From CAZWUL01 sp964636625 (GTDB taxonomy: Bacteria > Atribacterota > Phoenicimicrobiia > Phoenicimicrobiales > Stramentimicrobiaceae), in assembly GCA_964636625.1 (NCBI GenBank), contig CAZWUL010000011.1:1-30546 (forward strand): a stretch of DNA of 30,546 bases, in the 5' to 3' direction. The notes beneath the pieces are model-generated. The model saw only the letters and a program-made list of their open reading frames with translations, was not told the origin of the DNA and did no database searches. Made by a program: the position numbers and the translations under genes. Of this stretch, positions 18,451-27,276 are shown one piece after another. The stretch's first letter is position 1; each line of letters begins with the position of its first letter.

Positions 18451-19491
18451 CTATTTGATGAGTCTATGTTCTTTCTGAAAATTTATATTATTTGTATTTA
18501 ATTTCTGGCATGTTTCACCAATTACCAATTGAGCAGGAATCCTGATTTCTTTATTATTTCGGTAATTAGCATCATTAATCATTTTCATTAATTCGCTCAT
18601 TACTACCCTGCTAATCTCTTCTAATAATTGCTTTACTGTAGTCAACTTTTTAAAATAATTATCTGAAGTGCCGTCAAAACCGATAACAGATAAATCGCCA
18701 GGTATATCTAAACCCAATGATAATGCTCCAGAAATAATACCCTCAGCCATCAAGTCATTAGCACAAAATATTGCAGTTGGCATTTTGTCCAGTGATAAAA
18801 AATATTTTATGGCTTTAAGTCCGCTATCTTTCTTGAAATCACCGGTAAAAATATATCTTTCATCAAGAGGTAACCCGTATTTTTGCACAACGTCTAAATA
18901 TCCTTTTTTTCTTTCATCTGCAGTCTTTATACCCTCAGGCCCCCCAACAAAAGCTATTTTCTTATGCTGTAAACCTACCAAATATTTAACAGCTTCATTA
19001 GCTCCCTCTCTATTAGCAGATGTAACCAATAAATAATCCCGATTACACTTAACATAACGATCTATGCAAATTACAGGGCATGAGTTATCTATTTTATTGA
19101 TTGTATTGGCTGATACGCCTTCAGTCATAATCAATCCAGCGATTTTACTCATATTGATATAATTAATATACTTTAGCTCCCTTTCTCTACTATTGTCAGT
19201 ATCACATATTACTAAAGAATAATTTTGATCAAAGGCTAACTTATTTAACTCCCTTATTAACCCTGTGAAAAATGGATTCATAATATCAAAAACAAAAAAT
19301 GCTATGCTATTTGATATTTTTAAACTTAAATTTTTAGCAATTTGGTTAGGAGCATAATGGTATTTCGCAATAACCTTCCTGACATTTTCTCTGGTATTGC
19401 AGGAAACCTGTGTAGGTGAATTAATTACCCTGGAAACAGTAGCTGTAGAAACATTACATATTTTCGCTATTTCTTTTATTGTCATTGACAT
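18451..19491 (-). CDS. LacI-family transcriptional regulator
   Basis: A 346-residue repressor with an N-terminal LacI helix-turn-helix (TIKEIAKICNVSTATVSRVIN, about 4-24, hinge to 60) and a periplasmic-binding-protein-like effector domain (about 61-335). The ATG at 19491 follows GGAAGG by 11 bases; the ATG two codons later has worse spacing. It lies inside the island between the GRE activase and the binding-protein gene. It is the only LacI gene here, so it is the natural reader of the two TGTAA-CG-TTACA operators at 23017 and 29329. That would make it autoregulated. The inducer is probably a pentose or phosphorylated pentose, by inference. Confidence 0.95.
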   Translation of the reverse strand: MSMTIKEIAKICNVSTATVSRVINSPTQVSCNTRENVRKVIAKYHYAPNQIAKNLSLKISNSIAFFVFDIMNPFFTGLIRELNKLAFDQNYSLVICDTDNSRERELKYINYINMSKIAGLIMTEGVSANTINKIDNSCPVICIDRYVKCNRDYLLVTSANREGANEAVKYLVGLQHKKIAFVGGPEGIKTADERKKGYLDVVQKYGLPLDERYIFTGDFKKDSGLKAIKYFLSLDKMPTAIFCANDLMAEGIISGALSLGLDIPGDLSVIGFDGTSDNYFKKLTTVKQLLEEISRVVMSELMKMINDANYRNNKEIRIPAQLVIGETCQKLNTNNINFQKEHRLIK

Positions 19492-19557
19492 GGATCATTT
19501 AACCTTCCATCTCAAAATGGTAAATAAATGATTATTTAAAATTAGTGCAGGTATTCA

Positions 19558-20501
19558 TTACTGTGCATCAATATATACCTTTATTCCACACTCCAAACCA
19601 AAATTTTTTAAATAATCAATTTCTTTTTTATTTACTGCCTTAAGCTCTTTTAGCCTATAATCACGACCTAAACCTTCATATTTACTTTTACCCAATCGGT
19701 GATAGGGCATAATTTCAACTCTTTGAATATTTTTTAAATTACTTAAAAGTTTATATATATCTTTTTGTACATTATTTTCATCATTATAACCTGGCACAAA
19801 TGGTACTCTTACAATTATATTATTAAAAACCTGATTAAGTCTTTTTAGATTATCGATAATTAGCTTATTGCTTACACCAGTATACTTTTTATGCAAAATC
19901 GAGTTAATATGCTTAATGTCATAATAAATCAGGTCAGTATAAGGTATAATTGAGATAATATTGGACCATCTTGTAAAACCACATGTTTCAATTGCTGTAT
20001 TGATACTTTTTTTTTACAAGCTTTTAAGAATTCCCTGGTAAAAACCGGTTGAAACAATGGTTCTCCACCGCTTAGAGTGATACCACCACCGGAATTATCA
20101 TAAAATTCTTTATCCTTCATTATCCTTTGCATTAATTCTCTAACTGATATAATCTCACCTATCATCTCAAGAGCATTATAATAGCAAGCTTCAACACATT
20201 TTCCGCAACCATTACATTTATTTAAAGATATCTTCAAGCCAAACTCTTTATCCGATTTTATAGCCTGCTGTGAGCATTTTTCAATACAGCTTCCACAATG
20301 AACACACTTATTTCGATAATACATAACATGTGTTTTTAGCTGATGGCTCTCCGGGTTCGCACACCATTCGCATCTTAAGGGGCATCCTTTTAAAAAAATC
20401 AAAGTTCTTATACCCGGACCATCTTCAGTGGCAAACCTTTTTATATCAAAGATTTTACCTTTTCTGTTCTCATCAACTAAAATATTTGTTCCATTATTCA
20501 T
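19558..20501 (-). CDS. Glycyl-radical enzyme activase, reading frame broken at A9
   Basis: Radical-SAM activase that installs the glycyl radical in its partner. The first part (20501 to about 20007) holds DGPGIRT, the radical-SAM motif C40-x3-C44-x2-C47, two ferredoxin-type clusters (C66/69/72/76 and C96/99/102/106) and GGGITLSGGEP. At a run of nine A (20007-20015, minus strand) the frame runs into a stop at 19929. A -1 shift there continues with SINTAIETCGF and on through DLIYYDIKH to the end at 19558, giving about 314 residues, the normal family length. So either the read has one A too few, the gene is mutated, or slippage on A9 makes the full protein. It lies 49 bases after the GRE. The function call is firm; integrity is open. 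Confidence 0.9.
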
Positions 20502-20525
20502 AATAACTAATATTTCTCTCCATTC

Positions 20526-20547
20526 AGTGCCCTAATTAGTGCCCTAA
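20526..20547. repeat. 10-bp tandem duplication before the activase
   Basis: AGTGCCCTAA occurs twice, two bases apart, in the 49-base gap between the GRE stop and the activase start. It looks like a small local duplication; on the minus strand it reads TTAGGGCACT twice. It lies upstream of a poor ribosome binding site (GGAGAG about 15 bases from the ATG). Confidence 0.7.
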
Positions 20548-20550
20548 ATA

Positions 20551-22971
20551 TTATTTATCTGACGTTTCGAATTCCATTCTTTTAATAATGTCATCCTGGA
20601 GTTCTTTATTTAGGGGGGTAAACAGAGCACTATAGCCAGCAACTCGTACCATCAAATCCCTGTATTTTTCAGGCTTTACTTGAGCATCTTTTAGCGTCTT
20701 TGTTCCTACCACATTAAACTGGACATGATATTGATATTTTTTAAACAATGTTTTAATCAAACCCAAAACCTGCATTTTGCCTGCAGATCTCTGCAAGATT
20801 TCTGGTATCAGTCTTATATTAAAAATAGCTCCTTTTTGGAACCAGATACTCGGTAACTTCCCAACCGAATTTATTACTGCAGTCGGACCATGTTGTTCTG
20901 CACCATTAGAAGGTGACACTCCATTATTAAGCGGCTCTCTATCTCCTCTACCATTTGGAGTAGCCCCTACAAAACTGCCAAAAGGTATATTTCCGGTTAC
21001 AGAACTCTGACTATAAGCAAATGTACCTGGGATAGGTCCTTTTCCATATCTTGAATTTTTAAAATCTTTATGGTAAGTAGAGCCAATGTAATCCATTACC
21101 AATACAGTCCATCTGTCTGCCTTTTCATCATCATTGCCAAATTTGGGTACCTTATTTAAAAGCATCTGCTTGATTTCTTCTCCTGTTGGGGATGTCGAAT
21201 CATCTTTAAAATTTGTCATAATAGCATCCTGCAATTCTTTACCGGAAATCCATTTATTCTCAAAAATACAAGTTTCAATAGCAGCAAGAGAATCTCCTAC
21301 TGTTATTGAACCGGTTGTTGGGCCACCGTCAGCAGAATAGATAGATCCACCTTCTATTAAAGATTTACCCCTTTCAATACAATCATCAATTAAAGAAGAC
21401 CTGAATGCATTAATATCATGTAGTAAATGTAATGCGTCATTAATATGTTCGGTAACTACCTGTAATCTCATATAATAATGCAACTGCTTTTTAAATGCCT
21501 TCATGATTTCGTTCATGCTTTGGAAAGTAGACAGGTCACCATCACCTGCTAATAGTGTTATCCCGGTTTTTGGGTCTTTCCCATTATTTATAGTTATTTC
21601 AAATATTTTAGCCGTATTTAACCATGAACCTTTAGCAGCAAAATCCCATTTCCCGGGTATAGAAGCCTCAATACACCCTACCGGTGCCCAATTATAAAGG
21701 TCTTCTGATTTTATACCCATATTTTTCAGCATTCTCATAACTCCAAGGTCATTATAAAAAGCTGGTTGACCCCCCGCATGTTCTTGAACAACATCCAAAG
21801 CTTTTTCCATAAATTTATCGGAGGTCCCCTCAAACCATTTTAAAGAAACAGATGGTTTAGGTAATTTCAACTCCCTGGTGGCATCCAGGACAAGATAAGT
21901 TAAATCATTTACAGCATCATCTCCATTAGCTGTCTGCCCACCAATTGCCAGGTTTTCGGCCATATGATATCCTGGGAAATACTTAGTATCCCCCCATGAC
22001 CTAATCTTATTAACTTCATTAGCCTTGATAAAAAAGGACTCTATTAATTCCAGGGCTCTCTCAGGAGTAATTTTGCCTTTTCTTATATCTTCTTGATAAA
22101 ATGACCAGAGGAATTGGTCAAAACGACCGACTGAAATTGCATGTCCATTTGTCTCAATTTGAATTGCTAAATGAATAAACCAGACAAACTGAATAGCTTC
22201 CCAAAAAGAAGTAGCTGGTTTCTCAGGAACTCGACGGCAATTTGAAGCCATTGCTTTTAATTCATCTTTTCTTTGACCATCAGCCTCATCTGAAGCCAAT
22301 TCTTCTAATTTTGATGCAAAACGGTGAGCAAAATTTATGACTGCTTTATTAGTCAGGATTACAGATTCTAAAAACCAGTATTTTTTAATCTCATCGGGTT
22401 GACTTAGATCCAAAGTATCTATTTTTTTTGATGCCTTTTCAATAATAAACTCCAAGCCTGTATTTAAGAGTACTCCATAATCGGGTAGAATATTACCCAA
22501 TCCTGCGGCAGAAACCCAGGTTTCATCTATAGCTCCAATATCCCATGCAGTCCTTGCTTCTTTGGGCATTAGTTTTCTCAAATTTTCAAAAATAGTCTTT
22601 CCTTGCCAGTACTTTATGATTTCCCTTATCTCTTGCTCAGTTTCGGTTGTGTACTTAAATTTATCTGAAGGCCTTTTATCAAAATGGTATGGTTGCCCGT
22701 TGAATTCATCCTCTATCCATCCTACTGAATACTCCGGAAAAATCGGAGCTGACCGGGGAGACCTGGACTGATTGCCAACCAGCAATTCGCCATCACGAAC
22801 ATAAATACTCATTCTATCTAAAACTTCATAAAATGATTTTGCTCTTCGCTTGACAATAGGTTCCCCTTCACTTTTTTTCATAGATTCTGTAAAGATTTTT
22901 GCTCTTTCAGGGCAAATTTCCGGGATAGTATCCAATAATTCATCTCTTAATTTTTTTAATCTCGAATTCAT
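20551..22971 (-). CDS. Glycyl-radical enzyme, dehydratase-like (PFL superfamily)
   Basis: An 806-residue oxygen-sensitive radical enzyme from the ATG at 22971, preferred because GAGGTGG lies nine bases before it; an ATG at 22995 adds eight residues. With the longer numbering, the thiyl Cys441 and Glu443 lie in VGCIEA, the GCxE signature of diol-dehydratase and related C-O/C-N/C-S lyases rather than the paired Cys of pyruvate formate-lyase. The glycyl loop is RVAGYSA with Gly787. ETNGHAISVGRFDQ (281-294) and PDYG (171-174) are other family blocks. Substrate is unknown: remembered glycerol dehydratase contacts His164 and Ser282 fall on Asn168 and Ala286. It begins a transcription unit with its own operator-bearing promoter, followed by its activase, LacI and the pentose importer. 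No microcompartment genes are near. Confidence 0.93.
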   Translation of the reverse strand: MNSRLKKLRDELLDTIPEICPERAKIFTESMKKSEGEPIVKRRAKSFYEVLDRMSIYVRDGELLVGNQSRSPRSAPIFPEYSVGWIEDEFNGQPYHFDKRPSDKFKYTTETEQEIREIIKYWQGKTIFENLRKLMPKEARTAWDIGAIDETWVSAAGLGNILPDYGVLLNTGLEFIIEKASKKIDTLDLSQPDEIKKYWFLESVILTNKAVINFAHRFASKLEELASDEADGQRKDELKAMASNCRRVPEKPATSFWEAIQFVWFIHLAIQIETNGHAISVGRFDQFLWSFYQEDIRKGKITPERALELIESFFIKANEVNKIRSWGDTKYFPGYHMAENLAIGGQTANGDDAVNDLTYLVLDATRELKLPKPSVSLKWFEGTSDKFMEKALDVVQEHAGGQPAFYNDLGVMRMLKNMGIKSEDLYNWAPVGCIEASIPGKWDFAAKGSWLNTAKIFEITINNGKDPKTGITLLAGDGDLSTFQSMNEIMKAFKKQLHYYMRLQVVTEHINDALHLLHDINAFRSSLIDDCIERGKSLIEGGSIYSADGGPTTGSITVGDSLAAIETCIFENKWISGKELQDAIMTNFKDDSTSPTGEEIKQMLLNKVPKFGNDDEKADRWTVLVMDYIGSTYHKDFKNSRYGKGPIPGTFAYSQSSVTGNIPFGSFVGATPNGRGDREPLNNGVSPSNGAEQHGPTAVINSVGKLPSIWFQKGAIFNIRLIPEILQRSAGKMQVLGLIKTLFKKYQYHVQFNVVGTKTLKDAQVKPEKYRDLMVRVAGYSALFTPLNKELQDDIIKRMEFETSDK

Positions 22972-23016
22972 TGAATTTCCACCTCGTATTTTCATTAAAT
23001 ATATAAAAAATCAACA

Positions 23017-23030
23017 TGTAACCGTTTACA
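23017..23030. promoter_or_regulatory. LacI-type operator before the GRE gene
   Basis: TGTAACCGTTTACA, a near-perfect palindrome with the central CG typical of LacI-family operators; the outer ATGTAA/TTACAT arms match over six bases. It starts four bases after the -10 box, so a bound repressor would block initiation. A nearly identical site is at 29329-29342. Confidence 0.85.
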
Positions 23031-23034
23031 TTAA

Positions 23035-23063
23035 AATATATCATATCCTGCTAACAATGTCAA
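23035..23063 (-). promoter_or_regulatory. Promoter of the GRE transcription unit
   Basis: Minus strand TTGACA (23058-23063), 17-base spacer, TATATT (23035-23040), a strong sigma70-type promoter in the gap between the ribose pyranase and GRE genes. Transcription would begin inside the LacI-type operator. Confidence 0.85.
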
Positions 23064-23127
23064 TGAAAAGAAAGGGCTTAATACTTCGAAGACTTTTTAT
23101 TTGTGTAAATTGGAATGTTTAAATATT

Positions 23128-23517
23128 TCAAAAAATTACTCCTGATACTAAAATAACATTTGCATATGGAGTACACTCTCCTGTTCGAATGATTGCTTTT
23201 ACATGATGACTTTTCTCTTTTAATTCTTCATGTGAAATAAAATCAAGATTAGCAATCTTTTTCTGAACTACCTTTAATGCCTGTGGATTTTTTTCTTTGA
23301 CTTCAACAGCCATATAAGCTGTTTGAATCGTCAGTTCATTGTAAACTGCCTTAAAAACATCTTTAAATAAAGGTTTATTGTTTACTAATGCCAGGTCAAT
23401 CCTTTCAATCTCCTGGGGAATTGGAAGACCGGCATCAGCAATTAGCAGTAAATCATTATGCCCCATCTCAGCAATAACTCGGCAAAGTTGTGCATTCAAA
23501 ACCCCTTTTTTCTTCAT
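23128..23517 (-). CDS. rbsD: D-ribose pyranase
   Basis: Converts the pyranose form of D-ribose to the furanose form used by ribokinase. The 129 residues align along their length with RbsD. GVLNAQLCRVIAEMGH includes the catalytic His20, followed by ADAGLPIP and the C-terminal RTGECTPYANVILVSGV. A modest AAAGG precedes the ATG. It directly follows ribokinase (34 bases apart), the usual partnership, and is the best single piece of evidence that ribose or a ribose-like pentose is handled by the island. FucU mutarotases are relatives, but the sequence is closer to RbsD. Confidence 0.95.
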   Translation of the reverse strand: MKKKGVLNAQLCRVIAEMGHNDLLLIADAGLPIPQEIERIDLALVNNKPLFKDVFKAVYNELTIQTAYMAVEVKEKNPQALKVVQKKIANLDFISHEELKEKSHHVKAIIRTGECTPYANVILVSGVIF

Positions 23518-23550
23518 TTGGAAATACCTTTCTTTTTACTATATATATTT

Positions 23551-24456
23551 TTATTGAAGCTTGTCCCAGCAAATCTCGTCTATGGTCGGAAAAGAAATAG
23601 CTGCTCCTTTTTTTTGGGTTGAATAGGAGGCAACTAAGTTAGCCACCTTGATGGCTTTTTCAATATTTTGATATTCAATCATTCCCTTTATAAACCCAGC
23701 TGCAAAACAATCTCCTGCGCCAGTTGTATCAACTACATTTTTTACCTGGGAACCTGGGATTACATAAAGATGATTATTTCTTTCATAGCCAGCCCCTTTT
23801 TCACCCATCTTCACTATGACTTCCCTTACTCCTTTTGATTTCAGAGATTTAATAGCAGGTAATAAATCATCCTCACCGGTTAAATTCTTTAATTCAATTT
23901 CATTAGGCAACAGGTAATCAACTTTACCCCAAAAATTAGAATCGTAAATTTTTATTACCGGAGCAGGATCAATAACAGTATTCATTCGGTATTTTTTAGC
24001 AAATTTCAGTGCTTGCATAATTGACGATAATGGAACTTCAAACTGGGATAAAAACCAATGATTTTTTTGAAATAGTGCCTCTTTTTTATTAATATAACCT
24101 ACATCTACACGGGCATTGGCACCTGGAAAAATAATAATTGAATTGTCACCGGCCTGATTGACCCAAATTGAAGCTGAGCCTGTAGATATCTTCCTGCTGG
24201 TGGTAATAAAATTAGTATTTACATTAAATTTTTTAAGGGATTTCAACGCAAAATTTTTAAGTTCATCGTCTCCAGTTTTCCCAAGCATCAGGGTTGGACA
24301 CCCTAACTTTGCCAGGGCAATTGCTTGATTGGCCCCTTTTCCTCCTTGAAAGATACCAAAATCATTTCCCTTGATTGTTTCACCAGGTTTTGGGAAACGC
24401 TCAGTAAATATAACAAAATCTATATTAATACTACCCAATACTAATATATTATTCAT
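23551..24456 (-). CDS. rbsK: Ribokinase (PfkB family)
   Basis: ATP-dependent phosphorylation of ribose at O5. The 301 residues carry the substrate block GGKGANQA (38-45) and the anion-hole/ATP motif DTTGAGD (243-249) with catalytic Asp249. An N-terminal LGSINIDFV strand is typical. The next gene downstream is ribose pyranase. Some ribokinases also accept 2-deoxyribose, so the physiological sugar is not fixed by sequence. A GAGAT site precedes the ATG. Confidence 0.94.
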   Translation of the reverse strand: MNNILVLGSINIDFVIFTERFPKPGETIKGNDFGIFQGGKGANQAIALAKLGCPTLMLGKTGDDELKNFALKSLKKFNVNTNFITTSRKISTGSASIWVNQAGDNSIIIFPGANARVDVGYINKKEALFQKNHWFLSQFEVPLSSIMQALKFAKKYRMNTVIDPAPVIKIYDSNFWGKVDYLLPNEIELKNLTGEDDLLPAIKSLKSKGVREVIVKMGEKGAGYERNNHLYVIPGSQVKNVVDTTGAGDCFAAGFIKGMIEYQNIEKAIKVANLVASYSTQKKGAAISFPTIDEICWDKLQ

Positions 24457-24509
24457 TTTCTATCTCATTTATCCTATCATAAGTACATTTTTCATTTATA
24501 AATAGAAAA

Positions 24510-25232
24510 TCATTTCTTACTACCATATAATTGACCCTTAAAGATAGCCCGGATTTCTGCTGCAGTGGTTGCTTTAGAAAGTGCTGATATACGATTATGC
24601 TCTTCTTGACGTAATAATGCTAAATTTTTTACTACCTGATCCAGCTTATCGGCAGGAAATTTACAGGCACCGTTTTCATCCATATGAATAATCTCTCCCG
24701 GCGAGACATCCATTCCTGCTACAGAAACAGGGGTATTAATCGAATGCACAGCCATATCTCCATGTCCAGCAGTAACGCCGGTAAGCAGATACTGAAACTT
24801 CATGGGGCGAATCTCGTCTATATCACGTGATGGTCCGTCTGAGATTACTCCTACGCAGCCTATTGCCTTCATTGCGGTTGTCATATTACCTCCTGAGAGA
24901 CCCACCTTATCAGCTATTTCCGGGGGAAATATCTGCCTGATTATCAATATTGCTGGCTTCTCTGATTTTTCCAGGGCATCAATTACATCAAGAAAAGTAA
25001 GGCGAGAATAATTGGCATCCGGTAAACCATAGGTACAGGTAACCGCATAACCTACAGTTGGGCCAAGCTCAGGATACATACATCGTACCGATTGGTTGGT
25101 ATACCAATTCTGTGTCCAGGGATTATAAAGTCCCAGGCACAACGGATTCTTGGGGTAAGTAGCTACTACATTTGTTACTGATGGGGTATCATATTCTCTT
25201 AACTTTTTTAAAAGTTCTTTTTGTGTCAGCAT
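24510..25232 (-). CDS. RraA-family protein (HMG/CHA aldolase-like)
   Basis: A 240-residue member of the RraA/4-hydroxy-4-methyl-2-oxoglutarate aldolase family, which includes divalent-metal class II pyruvate aldolases and oxaloacetate decarboxylases as well as RNase E inhibitors. The family pocket is visible: GGNMTTAMKAIGCVGVISDG (114-133) followed by SRDIDEI, with Arg136 and Asp137 as the expected substrate and metal ligands, then GVTAGHGDM. An enzyme is more likely than an RNase E regulator given its place between the SDR and ribokinase genes. Longer than bacterial RraA (about 160), matching the sugar-operon subgroup. AAGGAGA precedes the ATG. Substrate unknown. Confidence 0.86.
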   Translation of the reverse strand: MLTQKELLKKLREYDTPSVTNVVATYPKNPLCLGLYNPWTQNWYTNQSVRCMYPELGPTVGYAVTCTYGLPDANYSRLTFLDVIDALEKSEKPAILIIRQIFPPEIADKVGLSGGNMTTAMKAIGCVGVISDGPSRDIDEIRPMKFQYLLTGVTAGHGDMAVHSINTPVSVAGMDVSPGEIIHMDENGACKFPADKLDQVVKNLALLRQEEHNRISALSKATTAAEIRAIFKGQLYGSKK

Positions 25233-25285
25233 TGTTTCTCCTTTTTAATAAATATATTGTATAAAACAGACTGAAAGAAACAGGC

Positions 25286-26038
25286 TTACTTATAAGTAGA
25301 ACCACCATCTACAATAATATTCTGGCCGGTAATAAAAGAAGCATAATCAGAAGCAAGAAATAAGACGGTATAAGCAACATCTTCAGCAGTTCCCAGCCTT
25401 CCAACCGGTATCCTGTTGATACATTCTTTTCTTTTTTCTGGGTCAGGGCGCCTTTCACGTAACATTTCAGTATCAATTAGAGCCGGTAATATCGAATTTA
25501 CAGTAATTCCCAATGGAGCAATTTCCTTGGAAAGCGCCCTTACAAGGCCATTAATACCGGCTTTTGCAGCTGCGTAATAGGCAACACCCCCACCTCCAGT
25601 TATGCATGCTGAAGAACCAATAAATATAATTCTTCCACTTTTTTGTTTCATCATTATTTCAGAAGCATATTTAGCGACATAAAAAGCTCCTGAAAGATTT
25701 ATTTCTATTCCTTTCTTCCAGTTCTCAGGAGTAAGATTAACACATTGCATTGGACTAAGAATACCAGGGCAGTTGATTAAAATATCTATCGAACCGAATA
25801 TTCCTTTAGTTTTTTTACATAAGGCTTCCATTTCTTTCGGTTGTGTAATATCCGCATTGTAAGTTTTAACTGTACCACCTTTTTCCCTGATTTTTTGTTC
25901 TGTTTCGCTTAAATCCAGAATATCACTTATCATTACATTTGCATTTGCTTCAGCTAATAACAAACTACAAGCTGCACCAATTCCCCTGGAAGCGCCGGTA
26001 ATAAGTGCAGTCTTCTCTTTAAAATCAAGATTAATCAT
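25286..26038 (-). CDS. SDR-family NAD-dependent dehydrogenase
   Basis: A classical short-chain dehydrogenase of 250 residues. The nucleotide loop TGASRGIG is at 14-21, the active-site Ser near 142-143, and YxxxK at Tyr155-Lys159, with the C-terminal FITGQNIIVDGG. An Asp (39) at the end of the second strand favours NAD over NADP. The usual NNAG motif is altered to NCPG at 89-92. A GAGGAA site precedes the ATG. In the island it probably oxidises or reduces a secondary alcohol of a pentose-derived intermediate; FabG-like annotation would be misleading. Confidence 0.92.
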   Translation of the reverse strand: MINLDFKEKTALITGASRGIGAACSLLLAEANANVMISDILDLSETEQKIREKGGTVKTYNADITQPKEMEALCKKTKGIFGSIDILINCPGILSPMQCVNLTPENWKKGIEINLSGAFYVAKYASEIMMKQKSGRIIFIGSSACITGGGGVAYYAAAKAGINGLVRALSKEIAPLGITVNSILPALIDTEMLRERRPDPEKRKECINRIPVGRLGTAEDVAYTVLFLASDYASFITGQNIIVDGGSTYK

Positions 26039-26127
26039 ATTATTCCTCTACATATAAATGTAAATTATTTATATAAATATAATATAGAAAATTAAAACTA
26101 CTCTAAATTAAAAATTCATTAGTTATT

Positions 26128-26862
26128 TTACTGATCTTCTGGAAAATAAACATCTACAAGTGATTTATGTATGCCAGGAATGCCAAAAAGAGGCAGTTTT
26201 CTGGTAATCATGACATTATCAAGTCTCTTCACATCCTCTTTGGATAATTCTTTTATTTTTCCCATTTGAAGAGCATGAATAATTGATACAGCAGCTGTTT
26301 CAAGCTGTTCAGTAAGCATCATGGTCCATTCTATATCACCTGAACTCATAATAACAAGTCCATGATTTTCCATGAGAAAGGAATTGTATTTTTTTAGATA
26401 AGGCAAAAAATTATCCGCCAATTTCTGTGTAAGTGGTTCAGCATATGGGACAACCGGTACTGGACCAATTTCCACTGATATTTCAGGAAAAATTGGACGC
26501 ATAAGTAAGTTTTCTTCTTTAGTAATAGCAAAAGTATTTGTATAAGGGGGGTGAGAATGTATAACAGACACTATATCATCACGTTCGCGAAAAAAGTTTA
26601 AATACATGGGAGTTTCTCCTGTTGGGGCTTTTTCCCCTTCAAGTATTTCTCCAGAGCCATTAATGAATACAACGTCTTCGGCAGTAATTTTCCCTTTATT
26701 TAATCGGGTAGGTGTCACCAGAAAAACATCTTTTTCTAGTCTCCAGGCAAGGTTCCCCCCATAGCTGGTGGCAAACATTTCTAAGCTCAACTTATGACAC
26801 ACATAAACAAATCTTTCAATTTCATGATTATATTTTTTAAAATAACTCAATTTTCCCCTCAC
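26128..26862 (-). CDS. Class II aldolase/adducin-family protein (FucA/AraD-like)
   Basis: A zinc-type class II aldolase or 4-epimerase of about 244 residues. The metal-site histidines are in HSH (102 and 104) and ENHG (167), and the catalytic Glu83 is in TGETP, matching the Glu73/His92/His94/His155 set of L-fuculose-1-phosphate aldolase. Likely chemistry is retro-aldol cleavage of a ketose 1-phosphate to dihydroxyacetone phosphate plus an aldehyde, but ribulose-5-phosphate epimerases share the motifs. The start is uncertain: GTG at 26862 has no clear binding site, while TTG at 26850 has AGGGG four bases before it. Lies 90 bases upstream of the SDR gene and downstream of the IS-like relic. Confidence 0.88.
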   Translation of the reverse strand: MRGKLSYFKKYNHEIERFVYVCHKLSLEMFATSYGGNLAWRLEKDVFLVTPTRLNKGKITAEDVVFINGSGEILEGEKAPTGETPMYLNFFRERDDIVSVIHSHPPYTNTFAITKEENLLMRPIFPEISVEIGPVPVVPYAEPLTQKLADNFLPYLKKYNSFLMENHGLVIMSSGDIEWTMMLTEQLETAAVSIIHALQMGKIKELSKEDVKRLDNVMITRKLPLFGIPGIHKSLVDVYFPEDQ

Positions 26863-27276
26863 TTTTCTTTTTTATATCATCTAAATATATTTAATTTTAC
26901 TGCAACCTCGTTATTGATTTTTCTGTATACCATATAACAATAGAATTTTTATAACAAATATCACACCCGCAAAGCGGGTGGCTTTAAAAGTCTCTATAAG
27001 AGGTTTAACTTTTTAGCTCTTTTTCTTTCGTTATCGTTGTTTTATTAATACTTTAGCTATAATATTTCTTAAGCTAGGTAACTTCCAACTTCACCCTTCT
27101 GGTAAAAAATTGTCATCTAGATTATCTTAATCTTTTTATGGTAAAACCATTTTATTTAACCATTTCCGCCTTTTAGAAGATGGGTTTTTATGGTTAAAAA
27201 ATAATGCTAAAATATTTTTTGATTCTTGACACTCAACAAATCACTACTCTAATCACTTTCATATTTTTAATTGTAT
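26863..27276. other. Intergenic region with a structured IS200/IS605-like relic
   Basis: This 414-base gap splits the LsrF gene from the aldolase gene and holds no intact gene. Much of 26964-27195 folds locally. There is a perfect seven-bp hairpin CACCCGC/GCGGGTG with loop AAA (26964-26980), a nested stem of AAAAGT/ACTTTT around CTCT/AGAG (26986-27013), a five-bp hairpin ATGGT/ACCAT (27138-27150), and AACCAT/ATGGTT (27158-27195). Terminal hairpins without target duplications are a mark of IS200/IS605-type elements and their non-autonomous derivatives, so this could be one. No T-run follows the first hairpin, so it is not a simple terminator. No transposase remnant is recognisable. Confidence 0.35.

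Noticed and set aside
20551..22971. GRE as pyruvate formate-lyase
   Set aside because: The active site has one Cys in a GCIE context instead of adjacent cysteines, and the gene context is pentose catabolism.
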